Positions 62,870 through 64,000 of a stretch of 64,000 nucleotides of DNA are shown here, piece after piece (position 1 is the stretch's first letter; the number at the start of each line of letters is the position of its first letter). The position numbers were made by a program, and so were the translations under genes. Origin of the DNA: Actinopolyspora alba (lineage in GTDB: Bacteria; Actinomycetota; Actinomycetes; Mycobacteriales; Pseudonocardiaceae); contig NZ_FOMZ01000003.1 of assembly GCF_900112765.1 (NCBI RefSeq), positions 1 through 64,000 on the forward strand, in the 5' to 3' direction. Under the pieces are notes generated by a model. That model searched no databases and had not been told where the DNA came from. It saw nothing but the letters and a program-made list of their open reading frames with translations.

Positions 62870-63916
62870 ATGCGCGAGTCGTTCGGTGCGAGCTTCGAGG
62901 TCCCGACCGGTTATCTCAACACCGCGAGCATCGGGGTTCCGCCCGCTTTCGCGGCCGACGCCGTGTCCGCGGTGATCGACAGGTGGCGAGCTGGTCGACT
63001 CGCAGCCAACGAGTTCGACGAGTTCGTGGCTTCGGCACGGCGGGACTTCGCTCGACTGGTGGGCGTTTCCTCCGAACGGGTGGCCACCGGCGGTTCGGTG
63101 GGACAACTGGTGGGTTCGGTGGCGGCGGGGCTGCCCGACAACAGCAGCGTGCTGGTGGTCCGACGGGAGTTCACGAGCGTGGTGTTTCCGTTCGCCGCAC
63201 AACACGACCGTGGCGTGCGGGTGACCGAGGTCGACCCGGACCGGTTGTTCGACTCCCTGCCGGATCACGACGTGGTCGCCGTCAGCGTGGTGCAGTCCGC
63301 CGACGGCGCGGTGATGGACACCGACCGACTACGCGCGCTCGCCGAGCGACACGGTGTTCGGGTGCTGCTCGACGTGACTCAGGCGGCGGGCTGGATGCCG
63401 TTGGAGCTGGACTGGGCGGACTGGGTCGTGGGATGCGGCTACAAATGGCTGCTCACGCCGCGCGGTGCGGCCTGGCTGGCAGTCGGCACGGGAACACCGT
63501 GGCCACGTCCGCACGGCGCGAACTGGTACGCGGGGGAGGACCCGTGGCAGAGCATCTACGGTCTGCCGCTGCGGCTGGCGAGTGACGCGCGTTCGCTGGA
63601 CTCCTCGCCGGACTGGTTCGCACAGCTGGGAGCGGCGGCCTCGCTGCGCTGGCTGGTCGGACTGGACAGGGCCGCGATCCGCGAGCACTGCCTCGGGCTG
63701 GCCGGGTCGTTGTGCTCGGAGCTGGGGCTGGCCGAACCCGATTCGCCCATAGTCTCCTTCGAGGCGCCCGAAGCCGTGTCACGGCTGCGTGAGGCCGGTG
63801 TTCGGTTCTCCGAGCGGGACGACAGGATCCGGGTGGCTTTCCACCTCTACAACACGGCGGAGGACGTTCGGGCGCTCCTGGACGTGCTCCGATCCGGCTC
63901 CGCTTTTCCGTCGTAG
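62870..63916 (+). CDS. Class V PLP-dependent aminotransferase/cysteine desulfurase-like enzyme
   Basis: A 348-residue fold-type I PLP enzyme. YLNTASIGVPPAFAADAV is the class V N-terminus, VQSADGAVMDTDRLRALAERHGVRVLLDVTQAAGWMPL contains the cofactor Asp, and the Schiff-base lysine lies in VGCGYKWLLTPRGAAWLAV. The GYKWLLTPRG form resembles the kynureninase/EgtE-like side of the class more than IscS, and no flexible Cys loop of a cysteine desulfurase is seen. The substrate is unknown. ATG 62870 follows TATCGT by 6 bases, so the mRNA may be leaderless. Confidence 0.85.
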   Translation: MRESFGASFEVPTGYLNTASIGVPPAFAADAVSAVIDRWRAGRLAANEFDEFVASARRDFARLVGVSSERVATGGSVGQLVGSVAAGLPDNSSVLVVRREFTSVVFPFAAQHDRGVRVTEVDPDRLFDSLPDHDVVAVSVVQSADGAVMDTDRLRALAERHGVRVLLDVTQAAGWMPLELDWADWVVGCGYKWLLTPRGAAWLAVGTGTPWPRPHGANWYAGEDPWQSIYGLPLRLASDARSLDSSPDWFAQLGAAASLRWLVGLDRAAIREHCLGLAGSLCSELGLAEPDSPIVSFEAPEAVSRLREAGVRFSERDDRIRVAFHLYNTAEDVRALLDVLRSGSAFPS

Positions 63917-63964
63917 TTGATGTGCTGTTCTCTGCCCGATCGTTACCCGCTACGGTAGGTGCCC

Positions 63965-64000
63965 GTGTCGGATCACCACGGTGCACCCGAACAGATGACG
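63965..64000 (+). CDS. Start of a following gene (3' truncated by window edge)
   Basis: GTG followed by SDHHGAPEQMT to the window edge, with TACGGT 8 bases upstream. Only 12 codons are visible, so neither the gene nor its product can be identified. Confidence 0.35.
   Translation, partial: MSDHHGAPEQMT

Noticed and set aside
1-64000. Insertion sequences, prophage, CRISPR arrays, tRNA and rRNA genes
   Set aside because: No transposase, integrase, cas gene, regular short repeat array, tRNA cloverleaf or rRNA-like sequence was seen on either strand.

Overview
The window is a high-GC, gene-dense actinobacterial chromosome segment. Four things point to a mycothiol-producing relative of mycobacteria, most likely in the Pseudonocardiales/Actinopolysporales: a mycothione reductase, many GTG/TTG starts, probable leaderless mRNAs, and gene content that follows the Mycobacterium tuberculosis gcpE-to-proS block (gcpE, acetyltransferase, penicillin-binding lipoprotein, PIN protein, map, mtr, acetyltransferase, Mg-chelatase-like protein, cobO, cobB, cysG, proS). 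I cannot name the species. I see no insertion sequence, prophage, CRISPR array, rRNA or tRNA.

Layout. 1-9.5 kb holds housekeeping genes: ispG (cut by the window edge), a GNAT protein, a penicillin-binding lipoprotein, an orphan PIN protein, map, cobQ, and a divergent FadR-type regulator and MFS exporter pair. 9.6-11 kb is mtr. 11.4-27 kb is a Wzx/Wzy-type exopolysaccharide locus: priming glycosyl-phosphotransferase, two glycosyltransferases, polymerase, flippase, chain-length protein with a degraded P-loop, SGNH esterase, a TagD-like nucleotidyltransferase beside a CDP-alcohol phosphotransferase, a secreted propeller-like protein and a membrane-anchored beta-helix protein. 27-32.6 kb holds a PEBP protein, two secreted trypsin-like proteases around a LysE exporter, an adenine-deaminase-type enzyme and an ElaA-like acetyltransferase.

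32.6-57.4 kb is an almost continuous cobalamin locus. Three cobalamin riboswitches control, respectively, the ChlI/ChlD-type chelatase subunit, the Ni/Co transporter plus cysG, and cobN. It encodes cobO, cobB, cobE, cobG, cobH, a cobI-cobJ fusion, cobK, cobM and cobL, the oxygen-dependent route, but with CbiD as the only visible C1-methyltransferase (no cobF seen). A second, diverged CobM-like/CobL-like pair sits beside cobE; the CobM-like protein carries a roughly 300-residue low-complexity tail. Two intergenic loci look like free-standing small RNAs: one has two hairpins that both present an ACCCCCAG loop (6C-RNA-like), the other ends in a textbook T-tract terminator. cobN is preceded by a 27-codon leader ORF that ends in an ATGA overlap with it, just downstream of its riboswitch.

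57.9-64 kb returns to housekeeping: a YaaA family protein, a small zinc-ribbon-like protein, proS, a membrane-anchored protein, a YjbQ family protein and a class V PLP enzyme. Most convergent gene ends carry long, near-perfect hairpins without T-tracts.
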